NCBI GenBank assembly: GCA_025738555.1
Contig: JAOVFP010000014.1
Coordinates: 1,736,001-1,800,000 of the forward strand
Origin: Cyathus striatus
Lineage: Eukaryota > Basidiomycota > Agaricomycetes > Agaricales > Nidulariaceae
Direction of reading: 5' to 3'
DNA length: 64,000 nt
The number at the start of each line of letters is the position of its first letter. The first letter of the stretch is position 1. The notes under the pieces were generated by a model that did no database searches, was not told where the DNA came from, and worked only from the letters and a program-made list of their open reading frames with translations. Shown here one piece after another: positions 11,056 through 22,989 of the stretch. The position numbers and the translations under genes are program-made.

Positions 11056-12222
11056 CCCAGTGGAAACTAGCACATGTCTGTGATAATCTGAGAAATGCTG
11101 AGTCATGTTTTCATGCAGTCTAACACAGCCCGACATGGATTTTATCTGCAGATTTGTGCAATTTTCAAAATGGTTTCCATGCTATCTGTGCTGCTCTGAG
11201 ATATTCTGAATTGTATTGAAATAGCATTATATTTATTATTCTATTAATAAATACATAATTATCTACATATACATTACTTGGCCACGGCCCACTTCCCAAT
11301 GTCCCATCCAGCCTCCATTGTCTAATCCATCAAAAACCAAATTCATGAAGGATATCAATGGAAGTCCATGCCAGCACCACAGATCAAATGAATAGACAAT
11401 TGACGACTGTCGACCTAGCACAACTTTGAATATCGACATCAGGAGGGAGTCAGAGCAAAGTTGGAGATGAACTGTGGCAAGAAGGAAGGAGTCTCAGTGA
11501 ACAATATCAATTGTGGATCAAAAACATTTCACCTGTGGAATGTAAGCACAATTAGCCTGAAGGTCTGAAATTGTCATTTAATGAGGAATGTACCTGAGTG
11601 CCCATAGACTCCATGACACCACTCTAAGCAAGCCTAAACGATTGTATACATGCATCTAGAGTATGTGATGAATCAGAGACCATGAGACCATAGGTACATT
11701 GCGACATACATTGTTTGTAGATGAACACCACATATTGTGAGAATCACCATGCCTATGATAGGATCAGGCCAAAGTGCAAAAATGTTTGTTCATTACTCCA
11801 CCATATGTGGCATAATCAGAGGGGGATAATGGGAAGAGGGGAGGAGGAAGGGAAAGGAGGGGAAGGGGGGGAGGAGGGGAAGAAAGGAAATGAAGGGGGG
11901 AGGAGAAGGAGAGTGAGGAGGGGAGATGATGAGGGTAAGGAAGCAAAATGTTTCTGAGTTGGTAGGAACAATGTAAGAAGTGCACAGGGACCAGGTGGCA
12001 CCATGTTGAACTGATTTGGTAGTGCATGAAGGGCCAAATAACAGCAATTAGTTCAAAGTATTGAGAAGAAAGAGGGTTGAAGAAAAGTGCCAGAGTGGGG
12101 AATTTATGCAAACTGCAGCAGTAATAAATGCCAACAACATGATGTGTGGTGAGAAAAGATAAGATAAGATAGCTGGCTTGATCATTACAAATTGTTCTGT
12201 TCTCATGGTACAGTTTTGCACA
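11056..12222. other. CpG-poor non-coding stretch with a polypurine tract
   Basis: The sequence between the pogo right end and the next hAT has very few CpG and no recognised coding frame. It probably belongs to an older repeat whose ends I could not find. The polypurine run at 11819-11937 is listed separately. Confidence 0.45.
11819..11937 (+). repeat. Polypurine tract of about 120 nt
   Basis: An almost uninterrupted G/A run (blocks such as GAGGGGAGGAGGAAGGG) with very few pyrimidines. Open frames across it on either strand (Pro/Ser-rich or Gly/Glu-rich) are artefacts of composition. Confidence 0.85.
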
Positions 12223-12338
12223 TGTTTACTCAGGCTCCTAAAACTAGCACACTCGTATCTCACTACAACCTCCTTAGGTAAACAGAGTCAAATATTTGCT
12301 TAAGGCAAATAAACCTAAGGGAGGTTCTGCTTGATAGT

Positions 12339-13487
12339 TAGTGCAGCCTGAATTAGGTCCCATGGCTGGTTCACATATGTGATGTAGGTTGCTGCCTGGA
12401 GGGGGTCTATTTCACACTGTGAAATAGTGCTAATTAGCAGGGGTCCAGGGGGCATGCCCCCTGAATGAAAAATGCTAATTAGCAATGTGAAATAGCAAAT
12501 TTGGTGCTGTTTCGCATGCAAATTAGCATTAGTCAGCATATTGAGTATGGGGCGCATCTATAGTGAAGTAACACAACTACACAGAGTAATGCACTGCTTA
12601 CTCCAAGGACATCTGCACTCTCCTCATCTGACAGGCACTCCCAGTATTCATGGAGTGATTCATTTGATCACTGTGAATAGTTAAAAGGTTCCATGCCTTT
12701 GCAGTACTGATCAAACTGTGTCCGTAGTGCAGCAAGTGCTTCCATTGGTGTTCATCTTGCTAGGCGCAGGCTTATTTCTTCCATTGCCTTTTTAGCATCA
12801 TCTACAGTGCGTCCTTCTTGTCCATATTCAGTGCTGAATTCATTTTTCAACAGGATTTGAAGTGCGTGAAGAATATCTTTCTTGACATCAGACTTGGCTT
12901 TCACTGATGGAGTCTTCCCAGTTTGAATAGTAATTGCTAGCATGTTCAATGGATTGGGGTTAGAGAGAATGAGTGCAAGCCGATTCGCTTTTTGGGAAGA
13001 CATTCAGTACCCTATTAGAGAATGTGATGTATTCTCACTCACATGGATCTAAGACAAATGCCGTCAAATTAACAAATAGAGAGCTTTAGTTTCAACAAGA
13101 AATGTATAAACAGTGAGTATGGGTAGAAACGGGTGTTCTAGAGTCCAACTATCTGATGCCTGGCAGACAAATATCTTATATTGAGCTCATAGTCATGCAA
13201 TATGTATGCAACCACCAATGAACAGCAATGATACAGTTCAATTACCCTTTACTGATGACTATCTACTATACTGGAGCTCGCTCATTGGTCAACAAGACTG
13301 CTTAGATACTGTTGTAATACTGGGTGAAGTTGGTAGTCAGCTGGAAATAAATTAGAAATAGTTTTAGCTAATTAGCGCTATTTCACATGTCATTTTTCGT
13401 TTGCTCAGAGTACCTGCTAATTAGCAGGCTAATTAGCCATGTGAAATAGCTTGTGTGAAGTTTGCAAACCTAATTTGGGCTGCACTA
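12339..13487. mobile_element. hAT-type element nested in the left arm of hAT-2 (hAT-3)
   Basis: The ends TAGTGCAGCC and GGCTGCACTA (with further inexact pairing to AATTAGG) are flanked by CTTGATAG (12330-12337) and CTCAATAG (13488-13495). The undamaged opposite arm of hAT-2 shows the original site as CTCGATAG, so the two copies are one 8-bp duplication altered by CpG transitions. One extra T lies at 12338. Internal motifs repeat CTAATTAGCA and TTTCACA/TGTGAAATAG in both orientations. Confidence 0.78.
12752..13003 (-). CDS. Short hypothetical ORF inside hAT-3 (83 aa)
   Basis: It starts MSSQKANRLALILSNPNPLN and continues with a Lys/Asp-rich helical stretch to AMEEISLRLAR. The composition is protein-like and a minus-strand intact frame in such a CpG-decayed element is notable, but no family is recognised. 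It could be the first exon of a lost transposon gene. Confidence 0.3.
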   Translation of the reverse strand: MSSQKANRLALILSNPNPLNMLAITIQTGKTPSVKAKSDVKKDILHALQILLKNEFSTEYGQEGRTVDDAKKAMEEISLRLAR

Positions 13488-14798
13488 CTCAATAGAGCAG
13501 CTGGCACAAGTCGTCACTGAAATTTCCCCATGGACCCTTGCCATCAACAGGGAAATCAATGGCGGAGCATGCTGCATTCCCACCTCATACTTACCTGCTT
13601 GTGCTCATGAGCACAATGATCTACTACAGTTATCTGAGCCTCATACTCTCCATGTACTTAAGTATGAGCTATGCTTGCTGACTGCAGCACTGATATGTAC
13701 TACTTACTGCTTAGAATAAGTATCAGGCTTACATGGTTCTTAAATACAATGTGGAACACCTTTCATTTTCTAAGTATCAGTGGTCATTCTCTGTTAAATT
13801 TTGTTACATATAGTATGGAACACATGCTCTGAAGAGTCCATTGGTGTATTCATCATTGTATCTTGCTAAATATTAAAATAATTCCTATTGCAATATCTGT
13901 ATTGTGGTTGATTACACTGTAAGTCTTTCTTAATAGATTGATGAAAGTACCTTCTGAATATACACTATTGACTCTGCACCATGAGCCTTTGGTGGCAGGA
14001 AACCTGTTGGAGCACAAGCATTGTTTATACAATCCGTGTGCTATTGGTGCACTGTACCATTTAGGTAGGAGCCACACTTTCCTTGCCAATTGATCTGGTA
14101 CAGTGACTTAGTAATTAAATTTTTGATCTATAAGTAAATTAAGAAGTCATCCACTCTCCCCAGTTGTCTCTTGACTTATGAGAGCGAAGGTGAGCTGGAC
14201 TTATGCCACATAGAGCCTGATATACCATTTACTTACATTCATTACCTATTATAGTGCATAACTATTCTATAGGCATGTCATTCCATTACAACCAGCATTC
14301 AGCATTGAGTTATTTTATTGTTTAACTGTTGGTGAAGTACATACCTACAGGATGCTTTATTTTTAATCTTTCATTCCAATTCATATGCATTTATAGGCCA
14401 ATAACTTTCAAAAATCCAGTTTATTCTATACTCCACTGGAATACAAGTATTAAGTACAGCATTCAACAAGCATAGTTCAAGAAAGATCAAAAATATATTA
14501 TTGGATTTTAGAGTACTTAAGTATGTGGAGAGTATGAGGCTCAGATAACTGTAGTAGATCATTGTGCTCATGAGCGCGAGCAGGTAAGTATGAGATGGGA
14601 ACGCGGCGTGCTCCACCATTGATTTCCCTGTTGATGGCAAGGGTCCACAGGGAAATTTCGGTGATGACTTGTGCCAGCCGTTCTATCGAGCAGAACCTCC
14701 CTTAGGTTTATTTGCCTTAAGCAAATATTTGACTCTGTTTACCTAGGGAGGTTGTAGCAAGATACGAGCGTGCTGGTTTTAGGAGCCTGGTGTTTACT

Positions 14799-15873
14799 TA
14801 GTCTCGATCCAAAAACGTCCTCGCTTGCGTGGACGGTCTTGTACCAAAGTAGGGGTTTTGACAGGGCAATGTAAAACAAACAAACAAGCACTTATCCGAA
14901 ATGTAGTGATCCCTTACATAAGCCATCCCGTAGTAATTGATGAAGTCAGATTTGAAATCATTCTTGCATTTGAATGGTACAGATTTGTCTGCACCTTTTG
15001 GCACGTATACTTCTATATGCTAACTATTTATTCATAAAGTTTACATAGGATGGTGGCATTCACACTGGGACACATTTCCTTTCTCATAATTCCATGAGCT
15101 GGAGTTGAACCTGAGGCCACAGGTATGATTTACTTCGTTATTTTACATTGCCCTTCACTTTCCCTACTTTCGTCTAAGCCCCTCTCACGTTTCGTGGTCG
15201 GTCTATATCCGGAATAGACCACGTGAAATCGTGGGAGGGGATTTGATGAGCCTAGGTGTTTACTCGGAAATGGCACAGATATGCACATATTTACTCAGAA
15301 ACTTTAGAAACACACAGACCAGCACAGTGCGAGTTTTCACTGGGTTTCAGCTGCCAAGCTAGTCACTACACACTTACTCCTTCGCACGAGTCCACGTCCT
15401 ATCTCACTAATGGATCAATGTTTATCTATAGTATATACTCTCATGTGTTATTAGTCTTATATGAACAATAACATCCAATAAGATGCGTATGATGATAGAT
15501 CTAACATGGTTATACTATTTCTACTACTAGATCTTTGTATCATTACTAAGGAGAAGTATCGGCGAGCTCGCCCACCAAAAGTTAGCTGGCTTACCATAAC
15601 AACTTAGAACTGCCAGAAAGATGGGTGCGATAGGCTGAGTACTCGCGTTTGGGTATTTTGGTCTTTGATTCTGAATCAATGGTGCAGTTCTGTTTTCTTA
15701 GATATTTCAATAAATCATTAAGGTCACAAGGCTAGTTACTATGTTATTGTATGAAGCTTCATGCTATTTCGGACAGTCGTTCTTTGATCTCCACAATAAT
15801 GATGATCGCTGGCATACCAACCAATCAAGCCCACAATTGTTGTGATGTGCTTCTTCTATCTGTCGAAAACCCC
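14799..15873. other. CpG-normal intergenic sequence with one hairpin
   Basis: No gene recognised. CpG returns to normal at about 14560-14800, at the right arm of hAT-2. A hairpin lies at 15179-15242. The last 100 bp are shared with the upstream region of the other two membrane protein genes and are probably promoter. Confidence 0.5.
15179..15242. repeat. 64-bp hairpin
   Basis: CCCCTCTCACG...TGGTCGGTCTAT pairs with ATAGACCACG...CGTGGGAGGGG across a 6-nt loop (ATCCGG-like). Candidate remnants are a very short MITE or a stem-loop terminator; nothing nearby decides. Confidence 0.6.
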
Positions 15874-15880
15874 TATAATA
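15874..15880 (+). promoter_or_regulatory. TATA-like box of membrane protein gene 1
   Basis: CCCTATAATACGGGGCA, 64-70 bp upstream of the start codon at 15944. The box and its CG-containing right flank recur at the same distance before the other two genes (21608 and 55160). Confidence 0.5.
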
Positions 15881-15943
15881 CGGGGCACAACACCAATCAA
15901 ATTTACAAATTCCGGTAAGTGTAAAGTTCATCCCCCAGCTAGT

Positions 15944-17153
15944 ATGGGCCAAATCTTGATCGAACAAAAAAACCTTCTTGCTGCATATTTCGAGGTAAGC
16001 TCAATCTAATATCTAGAAATCACAGAAGTTAATTCTTTAGGGACTGGCATATGGTTCGTAAAGGCTTTTGTACTGGTTGTAGTACAAGATTCTGCCGAAG
16101 TCTAAATTAAAATATTAATTCATGACGCAGGTATCTTTCTATGCCTATTTGTAGTGACACTTTACTTGTACTTTAACCCCACTTATAACAAGGGAAGACG
16201 TAACAATCATACAACGGTGAGCATTTATTTATGTCTAAGTGAAATTTGTTTAACCATGAATACCTTGAAGGTTATGATAGGCATTTCCGTTATTATGTTT
16301 TTTATCGCCACATTTCACCTTGCTATTGATTTTTACCCCCTTCTCCAAGGCTACTCCGATACTCCAGGGTCCTTTATACAAGCTCTATACCTTGGCGACG
16401 TCACGGTTTGGCCTCATGTCCTAAAATACATACTTTCTGGAGCCCAACAAACTCTTGGTACTGCTACAGCGGTGAGGCTCCTGCTTACATATCCCCGTAG
16501 TAATGTTTTAACGAACTATTAGATATACCGCACATGGGTATTATGGAGCTACGACTGGAAGGTCGTTGTGTTCCCAATTATATTATTAATAATGAGCATA
16601 AGTACGTTACTCTCACAAGTTGTCGATTCCCCAGCAACATCACACTTACAATTGTTACTAGTCATTGGCGTCCTCACTTGTTCCACAAAATTAATTGCTG
16701 TTGCGTTTAACAGTTTGACCATAACATACTACTCAGTTGCATTTGCTTTGAGTGTTATGACCGTTGGACTTATGAGCTACCGGATTTGGATTGCACACCG
16801 GGATATGGCCTATTACCATGTTGGCGAACCACGACTACTCTCCATTATGTGGATTTTGATAGAGTCTTCTGCATTTCAAATAATAACGGAATTTATTATT
16901 TTGGTTTTATCCTGCATATACGACAACCCTCAAAACATAGTACTTGAATGGGTTCCTCCTATAGTGGTTAGTCATCACTTTGCAATCTTAAACACTCACT
17001 GGTTTGGATATATATATATAGGGTATTACATTCAACTCGATCACTCTCCGCGTAAAACTCCAATCACTCAATGAGGCAGGAATGTATACCCAGGATGAAA
17101 AGGACCCTGTTCGAACTATTGGAAATAGGCATCCGTGCATGACATTAAATTAG
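15944..17153 (+). CDS. Seven-helix membrane protein, paralog 1 (288 aa, short tail)
   Basis: Seven exons: 15944-15994, 16041-16053, 16131-16216, 16271-16471, 16523-16601, 16662-16966 and 17022-17153. The spliced frame is open and matches paralogs 2 and 3 exon for exon. A short N-terminus (MGQILIEQKN) leads to about seven hydrophobic segments: FLCLFVVTLYLYF, IGISVIMFFIATFHLAI, a segment before IYRTWVLWSYDWK, VVVFPIILLIM, YYSVAFALSVMTVGLMSYRI, LLSIMWILIESSAFQIITEF and IVLEWVPPIVGITFNSITLR. The family is common and expanded in Agaricomycetes and has no named function that I know; a receptor-like role is only a guess from topology. The last exon loses the conserved tail: a probable 1-nt deletion near 17136 leads to TAG at 17151, where the paralogs continue PLRxIxxNI. 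The second intron has a weaker donor (GTTCGT). Confidence 0.8.
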
Positions 17154-17159
17154 TCATTA

Positions 17160-20100
17160 CCAGGGTGACTTGGAAAATTCGAAAGGGATATCTGAAAGTC
17201 TTATCTATTCACATAATAGGACCTGGGATATAGTATCTCAATGACACAGTCATAACTCGATGATCAGATATGAGTTGGATAGTGTCCACACCCAGAAAAG
17301 TGCACAATTCGTCTTTCATTTTTTGACATGTACTGTTACCTTATTAATTTATACATTTTAACTTCGATTTGGGTCGGTTTTAGTTCAAGCTTAAAGAGTG
17401 CTGTGGGATCCAATGACGGGGGGGCAGGTAAAGAGACGACGAAGACAGTGATTTGCATGCCTAAGGTAGTAGAATTTGAGTAAGATATGCATCTTTGCTG
17501 TGCTCGGTCATCAATATTGAGAGAAAAACAACTGGTGATTCTGTTCCAGTCTTCCAGATTGGCCAGCAGAGTATTATAAAGGCAACGGCGGGGGGCCATC
17601 GTATGACATCGCGGCTCCACCACAGCACTTCCCAACAGAGACCGTATCCATCGTCTGCACAATACGCACTTCCTTCCATCTCAGGTACATCGACCCACGA
17701 AACAGCCTCCTTTAAATATACTCAACTATCCAGATTACGGATGATCGAGACCGGGGGTTTATGTCTTGTCTTTCGTGATCTCCAGAAATCGAGAGAACTT
17801 CTCAAATTCTTAGCATCTCCGACAACGAAAGTGACGTGGTAGATGGTTGACATGCGACCGAAGATGTATATTTGCGACGGCTGACGATATATCAGCAAGT
17901 AACCAGAGGGAAGTATGGTGAACTAGTAGAGAAGGCACAGCGGAAGGCGAAGTAGGGTTGAGGGATAGCACCTTGTATGCTAGGAAACGTCGTCGAGTAG
18001 CGCTGAAACTTGAGACATCCAACGAGACGGGACTCGAGGAGAGCAAGATGCAGGAGGTCAGAATGCAGCGTGCGCATGGCCATGAGCCTACTTCATTCCC
18101 CACGTACTCCACTTCTCGTCGGGGGCCTCGCTGGCGCATATGCAACATCAAGGTTGACCTTGCGCGGACGGCATCTAACTCATATCCTTCTTATCAGCCA
18201 CATCTTCCTCATCCCCCTTGTTTTCCTCATGACATCGGCGGACATACATCATCAAGGTCTGTCGTGGGTCAGATGATGTCTTTGAGAGCTTCGTAACGGT
18301 TCACAATACACTAGTCCCAGGATGACGGGACAACAAGAGGAGGGAGGCAAAAAGCATGGGAAATGCTGGGAATATGATCCCATTATTCATCTTAAGACGC
18401 ACATCCTCCAGCATTACATCCTCTAGTACCACAGCCTCGATGGCAGCGGCTTGATCAACACGACCATAAACCCCTTTTCACGGACACACCGCCCTTTTGC
18501 TTCATCTCCTGACCCCGTGGACTCCCTACGAGCTATGGCAGACATTTCCTCGGGGAAACCCTCTGAGTTCGATGAGCTTCATAATTGCAGTGGCGATATC
18601 AATACGTTACGAGCGAGAAGAGGGGTATGAGAAATCACTCGGACTCCGTCTAGAGCCACTGGACTTCGTGTAGCAGCGAGACGTTGTTGAGGCGTGAAGT
18701 CATCGAGCATCACGGTCTCAATACCAGCTCGTTTCTTCTTCGTCCTCGACTACAAGGTCCGATTGCGGACGAGGCACCCTTTTACTTCTTCTCCCTACCC
18801 CTTCCCCCTGGACTCTGTTTCGCATGCGGCCCTGCGAGTTCGAGCTAGTTGCGATACCAATGCGTTACGAGCGAGAAAGGTAGCGGGAGAGTAGCTGGGT
18901 GCATGACATCCACTCCCAAGTCTATTGTAGCACCAAGACGTGGTTGAGGTGAGATGTGAGTGGCTGGCGAGGGGGAAAGACGGTGGGATGGTATATGTCA
19001 GATATATCCCTTTCTTCTCAAGCAGATGGTGCACAAGAGGGCGCAGAACGACAGCTACTAAGAAAGGAACGACCTTCGCAAGCATCACACCCTCTTTGTC
19101 TTGATGACGTCATCCCCCATGTTTGCTACGCCCCCTACGTGCTCTTCTTCATCCCATCTTCCTCCTCAACCAGCTATAACGTCTTTCTATCAATATCCTC
19201 AACAGCACAATAGCAACACAGGTGGGCTCCGGTATGGGTGGGGCAACAGCTTCGAGTGCGCTTTAATGAGATGCAAGACATTTGATGGTGGAAGTGGGAG
19301 CAGGTAATACACGATAGCTGGTTGAAATGGGCACTCCGTCGGGGGTATGAGTAGACTGTGAAGGAGAGGTGCGACTCATCCTCTACGTTCGCCTTGTCCC
19401 TCAAGTCTTCCCCATTCCGATGTCCACTTCAAACGTCATCTACTCATCAGAATTCTCCTTGGCACAAAAGAAACGCCGGGCCCTAACGTGGGTGGGGAAG
19501 CAGCTTTGGATAGTGTTCTGGCTGAGGATGGCGACTCGGACTCAAGGCCAAGGGGTGGGATGTTGGAGGCGGGGAGCAGCTGGTAGTGGATTGGCGCTAA
19601 GGGATGAAAGGTCCATCGGGGGTGGGTAGTAGCAGTATCTATCTATAGTATTATAATGGAAGTTGATGTAAATGCTCGAAGGTAAAGGACGCGTACCATC
19701 ACCGCCTGTCCTAGTGCAATCAAAGACGACAAGGCTCTCCAGAGGAGGATGCACAAGACCATTCGAAGGCCACGTCGTAGGTGTCCACGCGGTTCCAAGA
19801 GACATTTTCGACGCGTAAACTCTCCTCAGTAGCAGTGAATGAGAGTATGAGCTTGGTGTGGGCCATTAATCGACATTCTCACTGCAGCCGGGTTGAAACT
19901 CGAGACAATCAACGGTTCTATTGGCTAAGAATGCTTACTATATGCCCACTCTATCCATAGAGATCTATGACCCCATTATTCCCATCCACCCAGCCATCCT
20001 GGAGTAGAATGGCTGTTGTTCATGAGACTCGAGATGAATATAAACATAGTATTAGTATATATCAGTAACTGTGATGTGGAAAGGGATACCGATGAAGTTG

Positions 20101-20958
20101 GCTTGCGCTGATTGAGATAGAGTCGATATGCCGATGACCTATGTTTGGAACGTGGCTGTTGTGGGCAGATATCCAGGAGTGGGAGATTGCGGCGGTGTGG
20201 ACTTAGTGTGGACAGCGAGCAGAGGACCAGCAAGAGGATGGTGAGTGATGAGCGTGAGAAACCGGAACGAACAACAGTAATCAAGCGAGTCCACAAGGGC
20301 TTCTAGGCTCTAGCCCATCCTTCCTCATGTCAACTTCGTCCCCTATTTCATCCTTACCGGTCACACCCTCCTCATCTCCCATGTGCCCTTCACCTGTCAC
20401 AACTCCCTCATCGCCTACGTTCACTTCGTCCTCCACGTCCTTGTCATCCCCGGAAAAAATAGCCAGACAGGGTATGAGCTGTGGTTCGACCTATTAATGA
20501 CATGCTCACTGCAGCTGGGTTGAGACCATTAACAACCATATTGAACAAGACTGTTGCATACTATATGCTCGCTCTATCCCTATTTGAGCACTCAGCTTAA
20601 TGACTCCATTGCTACCAACCAGCTGTGAGCAGAACCAATTTAGGCAGAACGGCCACCGTCCCTAAGACAGGAGAAGAAGCTAAACACAGTAGATACTATC
20701 AGTAACTATGACGTGAAAAAGGATACTGATGAAGATACCGAAGATACCTTACGGGAGACTGCGACGGTGTGGACAACGATGCAGCAGAGGATGGGAATCA
20801 CGGAAGCAAACAGAGCGCGACGAACAGCGACGAGCGTGATAAACCCCGAAGGGACGGAAAGAACAATAGTAGCGCCTAGTAGCGCGCATTGGGCGTTTAC
20901 TTATCTTATCAACTTCAAACCCTTTAATCGAGTACCTCTATGCACTCGGATCGATTAA
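17160..20958. repeat. Trailing repeat block behind paralog 1
   Basis: The sequence is shared with blocks behind paralogs 2 and 3 and the truncated copy at 48 kb: GATTTGGGTCGGT at about 17367, AGTGACGTGG-type segments, a region like 19600-19900, and a terminal segment present twice here (19850-20300 and 20480-20958; TATCAGTAACTRTGAYGTG). It is CpG-rich. Minus-strand reading gives recurring motifs (for example LVHPP near 19750 and MTEHSK near 17510) that are partly conserved between blocks, so a convergent gene or its ruins may lie here, but no continuous gene can be built. Confidence 0.6.
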
Positions 20959-21607
20959 CTAAACTATGTACGCCCTATTCCAGTAAATACTAATCAACAA
21001 TATGATATACTAGTCCTTTCGTCGATCTTCCAAATTCTCATGGATATAACTAATCATGTTTCCTCGCGATAGATCTCACTAATAATAACATCGTATAGTA
21101 ACGTATACTACAATCCACGAAAGAATCGACGGAACGTGTGACTAGAGCACAGTAGTATTTAAAAATGTAAACATAATGGATGACAGTAACTATGGTGCGG
21201 AAACGAATGGCGTTGAAGTAGTTCCCATTAATCAAGGTAGATAATGAGGACATGACATGGCAGCAGTCGAACAGAGGCATTATTCCGTCCGCAGCTGTGA
21301 ACCTAATTCAATGAATCGACGAGCCACTCTCGAGTCTCATATACTGTACAACTAGTGAACCAGTAACTTGCCCTCACATAAATTCTTTTTCTGGTTGCCC
21401 TGGGAAACTATATTTATTCATGTGGAGGATTTGTTCATCAATCTATATACAATAATCATGGATGCTTGCGCAGCGATTTATATCAACCAACCAACTAAAT
21501 CAGCAACCATTGCTTTCAAAAATGTCGGTCCAATTATACACTGTCCCAAAACGGCCTGGTACCATCCCCTTGATCTGATACTTAATTTATATGAGTGTTC
21601 TGATCTC

Positions 21608-21614
21608 TATAAAA
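21608..21614 (+). promoter_or_regulatory. TATA box of membrane protein gene 2
   Basis: GATCTCTATAAAACGAGACAT contains TATAAAA, 56-62 bp before the start codon at 21670, and aligns with GATCCCTATAATGCGAGGCAT before paralog 3. Confidence 0.6.
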
Positions 21615-21669
21615 CGAGACATACCCCCCTTTGGTTCCTCTCTGAAATCATTAAAGCTGCCCCCAAACT

Positions 21670-22965
21670 ATGGGTCAAATTTCTGAGGAAAAAGCATTCC
21701 TTGTATCTGCCTACCTTGAGGTAAGTCCAGCCCTCGTAAGATACACAAGAGTTCAACATTAACTCTTCTACTTTAGGGACTGGTATATGGTAAGTCGTTT
21801 CAATGCTGGCGGAATTATAAGATTCTAAAGTCTATATTAACCCGAAACACAGGTCTCTTCCTATGCCTCTTTGTAGTGACGCTCTACTTGTACATTAATC
21901 CCGCTTATAACATTGGAAGACGGAACAGTCATGCATCGGTAATTGAAGTTTTATATCTAAATGAAAGCTGTTTAATGACGAATATTTTGAAGGTCATGAT
22001 AGGCATTTCTGCTATTATGTTTTTTATCGCCACATTTCAACTTGCCATTAATTGTTATCGCCTTCTCCAAGCCTTCGTTGATAAACGTCTCGATCCGTCT
22101 GGGCCAATTGCATATCTTATAGATGCCAAGGCTTGGCATTATATTCTTAGAGACTGTCTTCTTGGAGCTCAACAAAATCTTGGTAGTGCTGCGGCGGTGA
22201 GTTTCCAGTTTAAATACCTCTGTAGTGATGTTTTGAACAAACTGATAGATATATCGTACGTGGGTACTATGGAGCTACAACTGGAAGATCATTGTTTTGC
22301 CTATCCTATTACTTACCATTAATATAAGTATGCTTTTCTCGCCACTTGACTATAATCTAGAAAGCTCATGCTCTTTGTGTACAGTTTCTGGCATCCTCTT
22401 TTCTGCTGCATATGTGGTTCAAAATTCATATTTAAGTTCCATTGTGCTTCAGAAATTGATCTGGACATACTACTCAGTTGCCTTCACTTTGAGTGTTATC
22501 ACTGTTGGACTCATGAGCTACCGAATCTGGATTACACACAGAAGTGTAGCCTACTATCATGTTGGCGAAGGTCGACTACTATCCATTATGTGGATTCTGA
22601 TAGAGTCTGCTGCTCTACAGATAGTAGCGGAATTTCTACTTATGGTTTTATACATCTTGCAAGATAACTCTCCATATGATGTACTACTTGATTGCATAAC
22701 ACCGATAGTTGTAAGTTTCAGTTTACGGCATGAATCTTGGTGCATTTCTAATCGCTCAGTTTGGACATAGGGTATCACATTCAACTCGATCGCTGTCCGT
22801 GTAAAACTCCAGTCCCTCAAGGAGGCAGGAATTCAGGCACAGGATGCAAATATCCCAATTCAAACTATCGGGAGTATGCCTCTGCGTAGCATTAGAGTAA
22901 ATGTTATAAAAGAGATTGAGGATGACATAGAAGAATCTAAAAGGACACCTGAATATGCCGTATAA
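21670..22965 (+). CDS. Seven-helix membrane protein, paralog 2 (317 aa)
   Basis: Seven exons: 21670-21720, 21777-21789, 21853-21938, 21993-22196, 22249-22327, 22385-22710 and 22771-22965. All junctions have GT/AG and the frame is open from MGQISEEKAFLVSAYLE to TAA at 22963. The segments are FLCLFVVTLYLYI, IGISAIMFFIATFQLAI, the signature GSAAAIYRTWVLWSYNWK, IIVLPILLLTINI, YYSVAFTLSVITVGLMSYRI, LLSIMWILIESAALQIVAEF and LDCITPIVGITFNSIAVR. They are followed by a roughly 60-residue cytosolic tail (SLKEAGIQAQDAN...SMPLRSIRVNVIKEIED). Intron 5 (22328-22384, 57 nt) is a stop-free multiple of three, so retention would add 19 residues. The function is unknown; family topology suggests a plasma-membrane protein. 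It is CpG-normal and looks functional. Confidence 0.85.
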
Positions 22966-22989
22966 TGACTTACTAGAGATGGGTTTTTG

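Larger units (their letters stand above)
12231..14790. mobile_element. Palindromic non-coding hAT-type element (hAT-2)
   Basis: The ends begin CAGGCTCCTAAAAC (12231) and finish with its complement at 14790 (one extra G). They are flanked by TGTTTACT at 12223-12230 and 14791-14798. The element is a long inverted repeat: the left arm is 12231-12329 plus its continuation 13496-13690, and the right arm about 14510-14790. The left arm is split by hAT-3. No transposase gene is seen; open frames in the arms are mirror images of each other. Confidence 0.78.

Noticed and set aside
15092..15125. Minus-strand GGTTCAACTCC, like a tRNA B box
   Set aside because: The surrounding bases do not form a T stem or acceptor stem, and no A box is present.
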